Counted from the first letter of the stretch, positions 43,332-52,423 are shown. The stretch: 64,000 nucleotides of DNA from Nocardia niigatensis NBRC 100131 (GCF_000308655.1 NZ_BAGC01000113.1:1-64000), one strand, 5' to 3'. Numbers and translations: made by a program. Notes: generated by a model not told the origin, from the sequence alone.

Positions 43332-44834
43332 ATGGATCTCAGCGCCATCGAGCGGCAGGTGGCCGCGGATCGCGGGGCCGCGCGCGACCGCACGCCCGAA
43401 ACCGAACTGGCCCTGGCCACCTCGCTGTGTGAGCTGGCCCGCGCGCTCATGGCCACCAAGAACGACCCGGAACAGCGGGATCGGTCGGCCTCGGCCCTGG
43501 AGCCCGCGCAGGAGGCGGTGCTCATCCGGCTGCGCTGGCTCACCGCCGGCCACGTCACCGCGCCCTTCGCCGCCGAGGTGACCGAGGCGCTGCGGCTGTT
43601 CGAGCAGGCCGCCCGCACCATCGGGCACCGGGAGCTGGCCACCTCCACCATTCGCAATGCCTGCCAGGCGTATCGGCATGTGGCGCAGAACTATCCGCTG
43701 GCGGCGGGCGCGTCGGCGGACGCGCTGTCCAAGTGCAGCGTGTGGCTGTGCCGGCTGGACCCCAAGGCCGCGGTCGCCGCGGGGGAGGACGCGGTGCGCA
43801 TCCGCGCCGGGCTCTTCGCCGCCGACCCGGATCAGGCCAACCGCTACCTCGCCTCGCTGAACACGCTGCTGCGCACCCTCATGGTTGGCCGCCAGCGCAA
43901 GCAGGCGCTGGCCATGTACCGCGAGTGCTACGCGGGCGTCACCAGCTCGGCCATGACGCAGCGGCTGCGCGAGATCCGGGTCGAGGACATCGGATTCACC
44001 AGCAAGACCGTCACGGCCCTGCGCAAACTCGAATGCGCCACCCTCGAACGCGCGGGTTACCTGACCCAGCAGCAGATTCTCTATCAGACGGCCGGTGACC
44101 TCGCGACCATCGAGGAGATCAACTGGCAGCTGGCGCTGGTCGGCCTCAAACCGCTCGCCGCGGGCGCGCTGCCGGACCAGCCCTCCAAGCCGGTGGAAAT
44201 CAGCACCTCCTTCGGCGCGCTGAGCGTGCGCTGCTCCTCGCGCAATGCGGTGACGCTGATCCGCGCGGCCATTCTCGCCGCGTACACCGCCGACGGCGCG
44301 CAGCCCGTGCCCAGTTCGGCCTATCTCGGGGTCGACGAAAAGCACTGGAGCACACCTGAACCCGAACCCAACCGCGCCGAGCGCCTCGGCGAGGACGTGA
44401 TCCTGATCGAGAAGGCGTCCGAGCACTGGGTCTCGGTGAAGAGCCTCAACTGGGAGGTGGCCCCCGTCGGCCGGCATCCGCTGGCGCTGCGACTGTCCCG
44501 GGAATGGCCGGTGGTCAGCGTGACCACGACCGAGCAGATGTCCTACGAACTGTGCTGGTACGAGGGCGGCGCGGCCACCCAGTACGCCGCTCTCGGGCTC
44601 CCGGCCGCCCAGACGCCGCTCGAAAAGCCGCTGGCCCCCTTGGATTTCAAGGCGCTGTCCGACTACGGCGCGGACTACGCCTCCGAAACCCAGGTCCGTT
44701 CGGCCTTCGGCAACACCACCATGTTCACCAAGCTCACCTGCCTGCCCGGCAGCGGCATCCGTCAGGCCGCCGAGGCCGGACCGCTCGCGTCGTACGGCTC
44801 GAACATCCTGTATTTCCGCAGCGTCGACGAATAG
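43332..44834 (+). CDS. Large hypothetical protein with TPR-like N-terminal half
   Basis: A 500-residue protein, not recognised. The first 270 residues are helical and repeat-like (LATSLCELARALMATKNDPE, ALEPAQEAVLIRLRWL, AFRLFEQA-like, YRHVAQNYPLAAGASADALSKC), as in tetratricopeptide arrays. The second half (about 290-500) is mixed strand-helix with SFGALSVRCSSRNAVTLIRA and LSREWPVVSVTTTEQMSYEL. No signal peptide or membrane segment. ATG at 43332 has AAGG upstream; the frame is open further back but lacks a better start. It is followed by a terminator. Confidence 0.7.
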   Translation: MDLSAIERQVAADRGAARDRTPETELALATSLCELARALMATKNDPEQRDRSASALEPAQEAVLIRLRWLTAGHVTAPFAAEVTEALRLFEQAARTIGHRELATSTIRNACQAYRHVAQNYPLAAGASADALSKCSVWLCRLDPKAAVAAGEDAVRIRAGLFAADPDQANRYLASLNTLLRTLMVGRQRKQALAMYRECYAGVTSSAMTQRLREIRVEDIGFTSKTVTALRKLECATLERAGYLTQQQILYQTAGDLATIEEINWQLALVGLKPLAAGALPDQPSKPVEISTSFGALSVRCSSRNAVTLIRAAILAAYTADGAQPVPSSAYLGVDEKHWSTPEPEPNRAERLGEDVILIEKASEHWVSVKSLNWEVAPVGRHPLALRLSREWPVVSVTTTEQMSYELCWYEGGAATQYAALGLPAAQTPLEKPLAPLDFKALSDYGADYASETQVRSAFGNTTMFTKLTCLPGSGIRQAAEAGPLASYGSNILYFRSVDE

Positions 44835-44854
44835 GCGTCGCGCTCCTCGCTTCT

Positions 44855-44894
44855 CTCCGCCGGGTATCCCCACGAGGTATCCGGCGGAGCCTTT
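44855..44894 (+). terminator. Hairpin terminator after TPR-like gene
   Basis: CTCCGCCGG (44855-44863) pairs with CCGGCGGAG (44881-44889) around a 17-base loop that can extend the stem by GTAT/ATAC-like pairs. It is followed by CTTTTC. It lies 20 bases after the stop codon of the upstream gene. Confidence 0.8.
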
Positions 44895-44946
44895 TCGCGT
44901 GCGGAGCACCAGCCGTCAAGGACTGGAACGTGTTCAAAATTCGGTC

Positions 44947-45115
44947 ATGAGCGGATTCGTGAACGGTAGGTCGATCCCGCCTTCCGTGCAGTGCGCGAGG
45001 TCTTCGAAGCGAGCTTCGCCGACGGGCAGAACGCGGGTCGCCGTGATCGTGGACGGGCGCACCGTCGTCGATCTATGGGGCGTCGCCGACGCGTGGGCCG
45101 ACCGCCCGCCACCAC
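44947..45115 (+). pseudogene. EstB-type esterase/beta-lactamase N-terminal remnant
   Basis: Starting MSGFV at 44947, three frames together give FRAVREVFEASFADGQNAG and VAVIVDGRTVVDLWGVADAW, the opening of class C beta-lactamase-related esterases (F...F..G..GA..AV.VDG..VVDLWGG). Two frameshifts lie within 120 bases and the catalytic SxxK never appears. Only about the first 55 residues remain, so it is dead. Confidence 0.75.
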
Positions 45116-45118
45116 ACC

Positions 45119-45400
45119 CTGACCTCGTCCCACGAGACCCCCGACGGCAGCGCCGACCCCGGTCCCCTGCGCATGCTCAGCAATCTGAGCGCCCTGCCGC
45201 GTGGAAGGTTCTGCGACAGCATGCGGCAGAACGACTGGGTCTGGCCGCGCGACGTCAACGGCAACCCGATCAAGGAGCACCAGCTCCCGAAGTCGGTGAG
45301 CCTGGCGAACTTCGCCGACGACAAGTACCGCTGCCTCATGTCGGTCGCTGACCCCACGTCGAACGGCTCGATCGGGGAGTTGCCGGCGCCGAAATCGTCC
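45119..45400 (+). pseudogene. Fragment of an unrecognised gene
   Basis: One frame reads LTSSHETPDGSADPGPLRML, then MRQNDWVWPRDVNGNPIKEH and LANFADDKYRCLMSVADPTS, which looks like real protein. It has no start, begins where the esterase remnant ends, and fades into sequence before the MFS gene while remaining open. I cannot name the family. Confidence 0.4.
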
Positions 45401-45559
45401 GGACACCGCGCCGAGAGCTCCCCGATCTTGTTTGCTGCATCGGTAACCGTGATTCAAGTCACTCCTGACAGCTACCCTGTTTTCACCCGGCCGCTCGTGC
45501 TGCGTCGCGAAGGGCATTTCGACTGCGCGAAACGCCGTGGAGAGAAAGGCGTCTCGAAC

Positions 45560-47518
45560 ATGAGTAGCACTCCGACCGCGGTCACCCCGGCCGCGGAATT
45601 CCCCCCGCCGACGCTGGTGACCGGCCTGTGGCAGCGCAAATTGCCGCACTATCCGGACACGCCCGCTCGTGCCTGGTATCTGTTCGTCGTGGTGATCACC
45701 TCGGTCTCCCTCTACTACCAGCAGATCGTGGCGGGTGCGGTGGGCAATCAGCTGATCGCCTACTTCCATCTGACCTTCCGGTATTTCGTCGGCATCTTCA
45801 TCGTGGGAGCCGCGTTCGGCGCGGTGGCCTCGGTGGTGACCGGCCTGCTGGACCGGTGGGGGCGAGCCAACATCGTCGCCTACGGGATGGCGATCTGTTC
45901 GTTGCTCACGCTCTTCGCGGTGCCTGCCTGCACCACCAAAGTGGAGTATCTGATCACCTACAGCCTGGTCAGCATTGTGGAAGGCGCGGTGCTGGTCGCG
46001 ACTCCCGCATTGGTGCGCGACTTCTCGCCGCAGCTGGACCGTGCCTCGGCCATGGGATTCTGGACGCTCGGCCCGGTACTGGGCGCGCTCCTGACCACTG
46101 AGATCGCCAACCACACCCTCGACGCCCACCCCGACTGGCAGTACGCCTACCGGCTGTGCGGCGTGATCAGCGTGGTGATCGCGGTGCTGGCGCTGGTAGG
46201 GCTGCGTGAACTCAGCCCGGCGCTGCGCGATCAGATCATGGTGTCGCTACGCGACCGCGCGCTCATCGAGGCACGAGCGCGCGGCTTGGACGTGAGTGGG
46301 CTGGAACGGCATCAGTGGCGGCAGATGATGCACATCGAGGTCGTGGGCTCGGCCTTCGCGATCTCGGTGTTCCTGTCGTTCTTCTACACCATCATCTCGT
46401 TCCTTGCGGTGTACATGGCGACCAACTTCGGGTTCAGCTCCGCGCAGGCCAACGGGCTCGGCAACTGGTACTGGATCGCGAGCGCGATCGCCTTGGTGGC
46501 CACCGGCATCGTGTCCGACCGGCTGAAGGTGCGAAAACCGTTCATGATCTTCGGCGCGCTCGTCAGCATCGTGGGTATCTTCACCTTCCTGGGGTACACC
46601 GACAAACCCGGCACCGACTACTACACCTTCGCGGCGGTGCTGACCCTGATCGCCCTGGGCAGCGGCATCGTCTACTCCACCTGGATGGCCGGTTTCACCG
46701 AGACCGTGGAGAAGCGAAATCCCGCGGCCACGGCAGTGGGACTGGCGGTGTGGGGTGGCCTGCTGCGCACGGTCGTCACCCTGGTGCTCTTCGGCTTGCT
46801 GGTGGTGGTGACCGCGGCGGGCACGCTGGTGAACTACGGTCCACGATTGCAGACGATTTCGACCAAGTATCGCGACGAGATCGCCACCATCCAGAAGGTC
46901 GGCGAGGACACGCTGACCGCGCTGGGCAAGAATCCGAACGATCAAGCGGCACAGGTGAACGCGCTGGTCAAGCTGACCGGAGCCGCGGCCTCGGATGTGC
47001 AGACCGCGCTGTCCGTGAACGCCGAATACCCGGACGAACTGGCCACCCTGCAAGCGATCGATACGCAGCTGCTGGTCAAGCTGATGACGAACCCCAACGA
47101 CCAGCAGGCCGCGGCCACCGCCGTCGGGCAGGTCGCGAAGAAGTTCAATATTCCGCCGGATCAGGCCGCCGCCCGGATCGCGGCCGCCGAGAAGGTACCG
47201 GTCGACCAGCTGGCCGTGGTCTCCCAGGTCGGTCCGCAACTCGCGGCGGCGAGCGCGCAGCTCAAAGCGGTGAGCGCGATACCGGCCGACGACCTCGCGT
47301 ACCTGTCCGCGCACGGCAAGGATGTGCAGCAGGCCCAGGCGGATTCGGCCAAGCAGTGGAAGCGCTGGTGGTGGATCTGCCTGATCGCACAGGTGGTGTT
47401 CCTGCCGTTCGTATTCCTCATGTCCGGGCACTGGAGCCCGAAGAAGGCTGCGGAGGAGGCGGCCCAGCACGATCAGGCCGTCCGGCGCGAGCTGGAAGAA
47501 CTGGCGGAACAGCCATAA
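45560..47518 (+). CDS. MFS transporter with large helical extracytoplasmic insert
   Basis: A 652-residue major facilitator. Residues about 35-415 hold eleven membrane segments with the LLDRWGRANIV loop and VSDRLKVRKPF loop of the family. Between the last two segments is an insert of about 180 residues (420-597), predicted helical, with two NPNDQ-A repeats (GKNPNDQAAQVNALVK; MTNPNDQQAAATAVGQ), then WWWICLIAQVVFLPFVFL as the final membrane helix and a charged coiled tail. The loop faces outward by standard MFS topology. ATG at 45560. It ends just before the operator and the HxlR regulator, so it may be part of the same regulon. Confidence 0.85.
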   Translation: MSSTPTAVTPAAEFPPPTLVTGLWQRKLPHYPDTPARAWYLFVVVITSVSLYYQQIVAGAVGNQLIAYFHLTFRYFVGIFIVGAAFGAVASVVTGLLDRWGRANIVAYGMAICSLLTLFAVPACTTKVEYLITYSLVSIVEGAVLVATPALVRDFSPQLDRASAMGFWTLGPVLGALLTTEIANHTLDAHPDWQYAYRLCGVISVVIAVLALVGLRELSPALRDQIMVSLRDRALIEARARGLDVSGLERHQWRQMMHIEVVGSAFAISVFLSFFYTIISFLAVYMATNFGFSSAQANGLGNWYWIASAIALVATGIVSDRLKVRKPFMIFGALVSIVGIFTFLGYTDKPGTDYYTFAAVLTLIALGSGIVYSTWMAGFTETVEKRNPAATAVGLAVWGGLLRTVVTLVLFGLLVVVTAAGTLVNYGPRLQTISTKYRDEIATIQKVGEDTLTALGKNPNDQAAQVNALVKLTGAAASDVQTALSVNAEYPDELATLQAIDTQLLVKLMTNPNDQQAAATAVGQVAKKFNIPPDQAAARIAAAEKVPVDQLAVVSQVGPQLAAASAQLKAVSAIPADDLAYLSAHGKDVQQAQADSAKQWKRWWWICLIAQVVFLPFVFLMSGHWSPKKAAEEAAQHDQAVRRELEELAEQP

Positions 47519-47520
47519 AG

Positions 47521-47537
47521 TACAGTTATTGAAGTGA
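47521..47537. promoter_or_regulatory. Operator-like site before HxlR regulator
   Basis: TACAGTTATTGAAGTGA spans the GTG start of the regulator gene. Its reverse complement differs by one base from 48463-48479 in the promoter of the carotenoid oxygenase gene. Two such copies flanking a regulator gene suggest its own binding sites. Confidence 0.65.
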
Positions 47538-48454
47538 CGTCGCCGAACTCCGTAGCCGCGACCTTCGATCTGCTCGGCGATCGACTGACGCTGACGATCC
47601 TGCGGCACGCCTTCGTCGACCGCGCCCGCCGGTTCACCCAGTGGGCCGATCGCACCGCAGCGCCGCCCGCCGTGCTCACCGCCCGGCTGGCGGCGCTCGT
47701 CGATGCCGGGGTCCTGGCGCGCACGCCGCGGCCCGGATCGGCGGACCGCTACGAATACCGGCTCACCGGCCTCGGTTTGGCGACCTGGGAGATCCTGGTC
47801 TGCGTCTGGGCCTGGCAACGGGAGTGGACGTCGGAATGGGCACTGCTGCCGGAGTTCACGCACACCGAGTGCGGGCATCGCGGTCCGCCGGTCGTCATGT
47901 GCCGGAGCTGCGGACGCGACGTCTCCGCCCACGACACCGAGGTGGAACTGGATCGGGATGCGCTGTGGCAGCTCACCTCCGGCCGCCGGCGCTCGGCGCG
48001 GTCGGCCGGACTCGCCCGCGTCGACGCGCGATTCGACGAGATCATGGAGGCCATCGGCGACCGGTGGAGCGCGGCCGTCACCGGGCTGGCCCTGGCCGGG
48101 GTGCGGCGGTTCTCGGATTTCCGTGCGGCACTGGACATGTCGCCGACGACCCTCACCGAGCGGCTGTCCCGCCTGGTGGACGCGGGCATCCTGCTGCGGC
48201 CCGAGGCGGGCGGGCGCGACTATCGGCTGACCCCGCGCGGGCGGGCGCTGTTCGGGGTTTTCGCGTTCCTGCTGGCCTGGTCGCAGCGCGCGCATCCGGA
48301 GACCCCGGAGCCCGGTCTGCGCATCCGGCACAAGGAGTGCGGCGCGGTGCTGGATCCGGCGCTGCGCTGCCGGGGCTGCGCGGCCGTACTCGGCCGGCGC
48401 GACGTGCGTTTCGAGCCGCCGGCCTGGCGCCCGGCTCTTGACAGTCTCCACTGA
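47534..48454 (+). CDS. Double-HxlR regulator with two zinc-ribbon-like motifs
   Basis: A 306-residue protein built of two homologous halves. Each has an HxlR winged helix (ATFDLLGDRLTLTILRHAFV...FTQWADRT...LTARLAALVDAGVL and EIMEAIGDRWSAAVTGLALA...RFSDFRAALDM...TLTERLSRLVDAGIL) followed by a Cys-rich ribbon: ECGHRG...CRSCGRDV in half one, ECGAVL...CRGCAAVL in half two. The four-Cys spacing suits one zinc ion each. HxlR proteins usually act as dimers of one domain; this one is an internal dimer. GTG start at 47534. It likely controls the oxygenase operon and perhaps the MFS gene. Confidence 0.85.
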   Translation: MTSPNSVAATFDLLGDRLTLTILRHAFVDRARRFTQWADRTAAPPAVLTARLAALVDAGVLARTPRPGSADRYEYRLTGLGLATWEILVCVWAWQREWTSEWALLPEFTHTECGHRGPPVVMCRSCGRDVSAHDTEVELDRDALWQLTSGRRRSARSAGLARVDARFDEIMEAIGDRWSAAVTGLALAGVRRFSDFRAALDMSPTTLTERLSRLVDAGILLRPEAGGRDYRLTPRGRALFGVFAFLLAWSQRAHPETPEPGLRIRHKECGAVLDPALRCRGCAAVLGRRDVRFEPPAWRPALDSLH

Positions 48455-48462
48455 GACGCGTA

Positions 48463-48483
48463 TCACTTCATTAACTGTAGTGA
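48463..48483. promoter_or_regulatory. Operator-like site before carotenoid oxygenase gene
   Basis: TCACTTCATTAACTGTAGTGA has TCACT/AGTGA arms and matches the site at 47521-47537 (inverted) at 16 of 17 positions. It lies 41 bases upstream of the oxygenase start. Confidence 0.65.
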
Positions 48484-48523
48484 ATCTCGCCGGGCGTCGA
48501 TGCCCGGTTGCTGGAGGCTTCGC

Positions 48524-49984
48524 ATGCCGCTCAACGAAGAACTCATCGCGCCCGCCGCCGAGGCGCTCACCAACCCGTACCTGGAAGGTCCGTACGCGCC
48601 CTGCGCGCAGGAGACCACGGCCACGAATCTGACTGTGCTGCACGGGGAACTGCCCGCCGACCTCGACGGCGTCTACGTGCGCAACGGCCCCAATCCGCAG
48701 TTCGCCCCGCTCGGCCGCTACCACTGGTTCGACGGTGACGGCATGCTGCACGCGGTCCACTTCGAGGACGGCCGGGCCACCTACCGCAATCGCTTCATCC
48801 GCACAGGCGAGTTCGACGCCGAGCGCGCGGCGGGCACCGCGCTGTGGCGCGGCGTCATCGAACCCTGGGACCACAATCCGCCCGGCGATCGTCGCGAACG
48901 CAATTCGGCCAATACCGACGTCATCTACCACCACGGCAATCTGCTGGCCCTGTGGTACCGGGCGGGCAAGCCCTACGCGCTCGACCCGATCAGCCTGGAG
49001 ACCCGCGGCGTCGACACCTTCCACGGCACCCTGCGCGGCGAGGTGTCCGCGCACGCCAAGGTCGACGAGCGCACCGAGGAACTGCTCTTCTTCGATTACG
49101 GCATCCACTCGCCGTACCTGCGCTACGGGGTGGCGGATCCGGACGGCACGGTCACCCATTTCACCGGGCTGGAACTGCCCGGGCCGCGCCTGCCACACGA
49201 TATGGCGATCACCGAGAACCATTCGATCCTCATGGATCTGCCGCTCTACAACGATCCGCGCGCGGCTGCGGCCGGCCGTTTCAAGATCTTCTTCGACCGC
49301 ACGCTCCCCAGCCGGTTCGCGGTGCTGCCGCGGTACGGCGAAGGGGCGCAGGCGAAGTGGTTCGAGGCCGAATCCGGCTACATCTACCACACCGTCAACT
49401 CGTGGGAGGAAGGCGAGGAGATCGTCCTGGTGGTTTGCCGGGTCTCGGAACCGAGCCCGGTGTCCGACCGCGCCCACCCCCTGGCTCAGTTGCTGGCCTA
49501 CCTGCGGCCGGAGGCCAAGCTGCACAGGTACCGCTTCAACCTCCGCACGGGCGCCACCACCGAGGAGGCCATGGACGACGTCAACACCGAGTTCCCCGCC
49601 ATCGACCAGGGCAGCACCGGCCGCCCGGGCCGCTACTCGTATCAGATGCGGCTGTCGGTCGACCGCACCCTGATCTTCGACGCCGTCATCAAATACGACT
49701 ATCGCACCGGCGCGAAGCAGACCGCGCCCTTCGGCGACGGCATCTACGGCAGCGAGCTCACCGTGGTCCCGCGCCCCGGCGGCACCGCCGAGGACGACGC
49801 CTGGCTGACCATGTTCGCCCACAACAACCACACCGGACTCGGCGAGGTGTGGATCTACGATGCCGCGGACCTCACCGCCGGCCCCGTGTGCCGCCTCGGC
49901 CTGCCCGTTCGCGTCCCGCTCGGATTTCACGCCACCTGGGTCAGCGGTGACCGGATGCGTGCCGCCGCCCGCCCCCTATCCTGA
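48524..49984 (+). CDS. Carotenoid cleavage oxygenase
   Basis: A 486-residue RPE65/CCO-family non-heme iron dioxygenase that cuts a double bond in carotenoids, apocarotenoids or stilbenes. VYVRNGPNPQF at the start and FDGDGMLHAVHF are signatures; the four iron-binding His are likely in EVSAHAKVD, MAITENHSILMDLP, IYHTVNSW and the late GFHATWV. GGAGG at 48513-48517 sets the ATG at 48524. It leads an operon of five genes ending at 55397, all with CoA or flavin chemistry, so the cleavage product is probably degraded further. The substrate is unknown. Confidence 0.9.
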   Translation: MPLNEELIAPAAEALTNPYLEGPYAPCAQETTATNLTVLHGELPADLDGVYVRNGPNPQFAPLGRYHWFDGDGMLHAVHFEDGRATYRNRFIRTGEFDAERAAGTALWRGVIEPWDHNPPGDRRERNSANTDVIYHHGNLLALWYRAGKPYALDPISLETRGVDTFHGTLRGEVSAHAKVDERTEELLFFDYGIHSPYLRYGVADPDGTVTHFTGLELPGPRLPHDMAITENHSILMDLPLYNDPRAAAAGRFKIFFDRTLPSRFAVLPRYGEGAQAKWFEAESGYIYHTVNSWEEGEEIVLVVCRVSEPSPVSDRAHPLAQLLAYLRPEAKLHRYRFNLRTGATTEEAMDDVNTEFPAIDQGSTGRPGRYSYQMRLSVDRTLIFDAVIKYDYRTGAKQTAPFGDGIYGSELTVVPRPGGTAEDDAWLTMFAHNNHTGLGEVWIYDAADLTAGPVCRLGLPVRVPLGFHATWVSGDRMRAAARPLS

Positions 49985-49998
49985 AAAAGGTTGCCCGC

Positions 49999-51198
49999 GT
50001 GCCCCTTCCGCATCTGAGCGTCAGCCTCCCGTACTGGCAGGATCGCGAACCTCTCGACGCCCTGCTGGTGGCGGAGGCCGCCGACCGGCTCGGCTTCCAC
50101 CGTCTCTGGATCGGCGAGATGGCGACCTTCGACGCCTTCGCCCTGGCGACCGCCATCGGCCGGGGCCCGGGCCGGATTCCGCTGTGCCTGGGCCCGCTGG
50201 CCGTCGGCGTCCGCACCCCGGCGACCATCGCCATGGGGACGGCCACCGTGGCCGCCCTCACCGGCCGCCCGGTCGACGTCGCCCTCGGCACCTCAAGCAC
50301 GGTGGTGGTCCGGGACTGGCACGGCCGCCGAAGGCACCGCACCGCACGGCATCTGGAGGAAACGACCCGTATCGTCCGGGCCCTGCTGGCCGGTGAGAAG
50401 GTCGAGTACGACGGCCTGATCGAACGTATGCGAGGGTTCCGTCTCCGCCTGCCCGCCCTGCGTCCGGCCCCGGCCCGCAGTGTCCACGGATCGGACACGG
50501 TCCCCGAAATCGGTTGGCCCGGTGTGGGATCCCTGAACGGGCGGGTGTCCTCGAACGGGCACGGTCCGGAAGACGGGTCCGGCGACGGTCCGCCGGCCGG
50601 TGGCGAGCTCGTGCTGGCGGCGTTCGGCGAGCGGGCACTGCAGGTTGCCGCGCGCTGCGCCGACCGGGTGGTGCTCAATCTGGTCACCCCGGCCCAGGTC
50701 GCGCGATGTGTCACCGCGATAGGGGAATTCGCGGCGCGGGCGGGCCGGACACCGCCACCGGTCTCCGTGTGGGTGATCGCCGCCGCCGATCCCGGCCCGG
50801 ACATGTACGCGACCGTCCGGCAGGGCGTGGTCGGTTATCTCCGCGCTCCCGGGTACGACGCCATGTTCACCGAGGCCGGATTCGGGGACGTGGTCCGGCT
50901 CGCGCACAGCGGCGTCCATCCGCGCGAGGTGCTCGCCGCCGTCCCCGACGAATTGCCCGCGGCCGTCGGCATTCTCGGCGATGCCCGCACCCTGGCCGCC
51001 CGCCTCGGCGAGTACGGGGACGCGGGCGCCGACGAGGTGGTCATCGTGCCGGTGACGACGGCCGGCGACCCGGCCGGTTTCCGGACCCTCGACGCGCTCA
51101 GCGGGATTTGTCCGAGTTCGGGCCCCGGTGTGCCGGAGACTGACGGGGACGAGTCCGACCCGGACTCGGCGGAGCAGCGGAGGCATGTCGATGAGTGA
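49999..51198 (+). CDS. LLM-class flavin-dependent oxidoreductase
   Basis: A 399-residue luciferase-like monooxygenase: LSVSLPYWQDREPLDALLVAEAADRLGFHRLWIGE, IPLCLGPLAVGVRTPATIAMGTATVAAL and VDVALGTSS form the barrel core, and the C-terminal TLAARLGEYGDAGADEVVIVPV is family-typical. Residues about 178-200 are a Gly/Asp-rich insert. GTG at 49999, 14 bases after the oxygenase stop. The last seven codons overlap the thiolase start. The role may be oxygenation or a hydride step on the cleaved product. Confidence 0.82.
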   Translation: MPLPHLSVSLPYWQDREPLDALLVAEAADRLGFHRLWIGEMATFDAFALATAIGRGPGRIPLCLGPLAVGVRTPATIAMGTATVAALTGRPVDVALGTSSTVVVRDWHGRRRHRTARHLEETTRIVRALLAGEKVEYDGLIERMRGFRLRLPALRPAPARSVHGSDTVPEIGWPGVGSLNGRVSSNGHGPEDGSGDGPPAGGELVLAAFGERALQVAARCADRVVLNLVTPAQVARCVTAIGEFAARAGRTPPPVSVWVIAAADPGPDMYATVRQGVVGYLRAPGYDAMFTEAGFGDVVRLAHSGVHPREVLAAVPDELPAAVGILGDARTLAARLGEYGDAGADEVVIVPVTTAGDPAGFRTLDALSGICPSSGPGVPETDGDESDPDSAEQRRHVDE

Positions 51199-52375
51199 AG
51201 CGTTCGTCTATGACGCGGTGCGGTTGCCGCGAGGGCGGGTGCGCAAGGGTGGGGGCACGCTGGCGGAGATCCCGCCGTACGAATTGTTCGGGCAGTTGCT
51301 GGCGGCGCTGGAGGACCGGGGATGTCCGCCGGCAGCGGTCGACGACGTGCTCGTGGGGGTGAGCACCGCGGTAGGGGAGCAGGGCGGCAATGTCGCCCGG
51401 GCCTCGCTGCTGTGGGCGGGCTGGCCGGATTCCGTACCGGGAGCGGTGGTTTCGCGGCTGTGCTGTTCCGGACTGGACGCGGTGGAGGGCGCCGCCGCAC
51501 GGGTCGCGGCCGGGTACGCCGACGTGATCGTCGCGGGCGGTGTGGAGTCCATGTCGAGGGTGCCGATGCTGAGCGATCAGCCCGCCATCGCCGTGGACCC
51601 GGATCTGGGGGAGCGGACCGGCTTCGTCACCATCGGGGTGTCGGCGGATCTGACCGCGGCCGAATACGGCATCACCCGGCCGGAACTGGACGCGTTCGCG
51701 GTGCGGTCGCATCGGAAGGCCAGTGGCGCAGCCTCGTCGGATTCGGTGATCCCGGTCCGCAAGGGCGGCACCGTGCTCCTCGCTGCCGACGAGGGCGCGC
51801 GGCCGGATGCGTGCGCGTCGGCCTTCGCCGCCCTGCCTACCCTGTTCGGCGCCGACCCCTCCTGGGAGCGGGTGGCCCGGCGCATGCCGCAGGCGCGGCA
51901 TCCGCTCGGCGGGCTGCACACCATCGCGACCGCGCCGCAATTGGCCGACGGGGCTTCGGCTCTGGTGCTGGGCAATCGGCGTGCCGAGCGCATGCTCGGG
52001 CGGCCGCCGGTAGCGCAGATCGTGGGCACGGCGCAGACTGCGGTTCGTTCACCGCTGCTGACCGCGCCGACCAGCGCGGCCCGGGTGGCGCTGCAACGAG
52101 CCGGCGTCTCGCCCGCACAACTCGACGTGATCGAGGTGAACGAATCCTTCGCCGTCACACCGCTGGTGCTCATGCGTGAGCTGGGCCTGGACGCGGCCCG
52201 GGTGAATCCGTCCGGCGGCGCGGTCGCGGTCGGGCATCCGCTCGGGGCGACCGGCGGCATCCTCATCGCCCAGGCGCTCGACGGACTGCGCCGCCGCGAC
52301 GGCGAGCACGCGCTCGTCACCATCCCCGCGGCACTCGGGCTCGGCTCGGCCGTGGTGCTGCGCCGCCTGAGCTGA
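51191..52375 (+). CDS. Thiolase-family protein lacking the C-terminal Cys
   Basis: A 394-residue thiolase. The acylated Cys lies in SRLCCSGLDAVEGAA, VAGGVESMSRVP follows, and the His motifs VNESFAVTPL (N-E-x-F) and GHPLGATGG are present. The last motif normally reads C.GGG.G with a catalytic base Cys; here it is TIPAALGLGSAVV, with no Cys. This could shift the activity towards a retro-Claisen or a non-thiolytic reaction, or leave it weak. CGGAGG at 51178-51183 favours the ATG at 51191 over that at 51185. It overlaps the LLM gene by eight bases. Confidence 0.85.
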   Translation: MSEAFVYDAVRLPRGRVRKGGGTLAEIPPYELFGQLLAALEDRGCPPAAVDDVLVGVSTAVGEQGGNVARASLLWAGWPDSVPGAVVSRLCCSGLDAVEGAAARVAAGYADVIVAGGVESMSRVPMLSDQPAIAVDPDLGERTGFVTIGVSADLTAAEYGITRPELDAFAVRSHRKASGAASSDSVIPVRKGGTVLLAADEGARPDACASAFAALPTLFGADPSWERVARRMPQARHPLGGLHTIATAPQLADGASALVLGNRRAERMLGRPPVAQIVGTAQTAVRSPLLTAPTSAARVALQRAGVSPAQLDVIEVNESFAVTPLVLMRELGLDAARVNPSGGAVAVGHPLGATGGILIAQALDGLRRRDGEHALVTIPAALGLGSAVVLRRLS

Positions 52376-52423
52376 CCCACTGCCCGCCCCGTCACCGGAC
52401 CAACTCACCACCAGGGAACTCCG

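Noticed and set aside
46247..49930. A 1227-codon open frame on the minus strand
   Set aside because: It is a mirror of the MFS, HxlR and carotenoid oxygenase genes. Its codons are rich in Arg, Gly, His and Gln with no domain, and the plus-strand genes explain the sequence fully.
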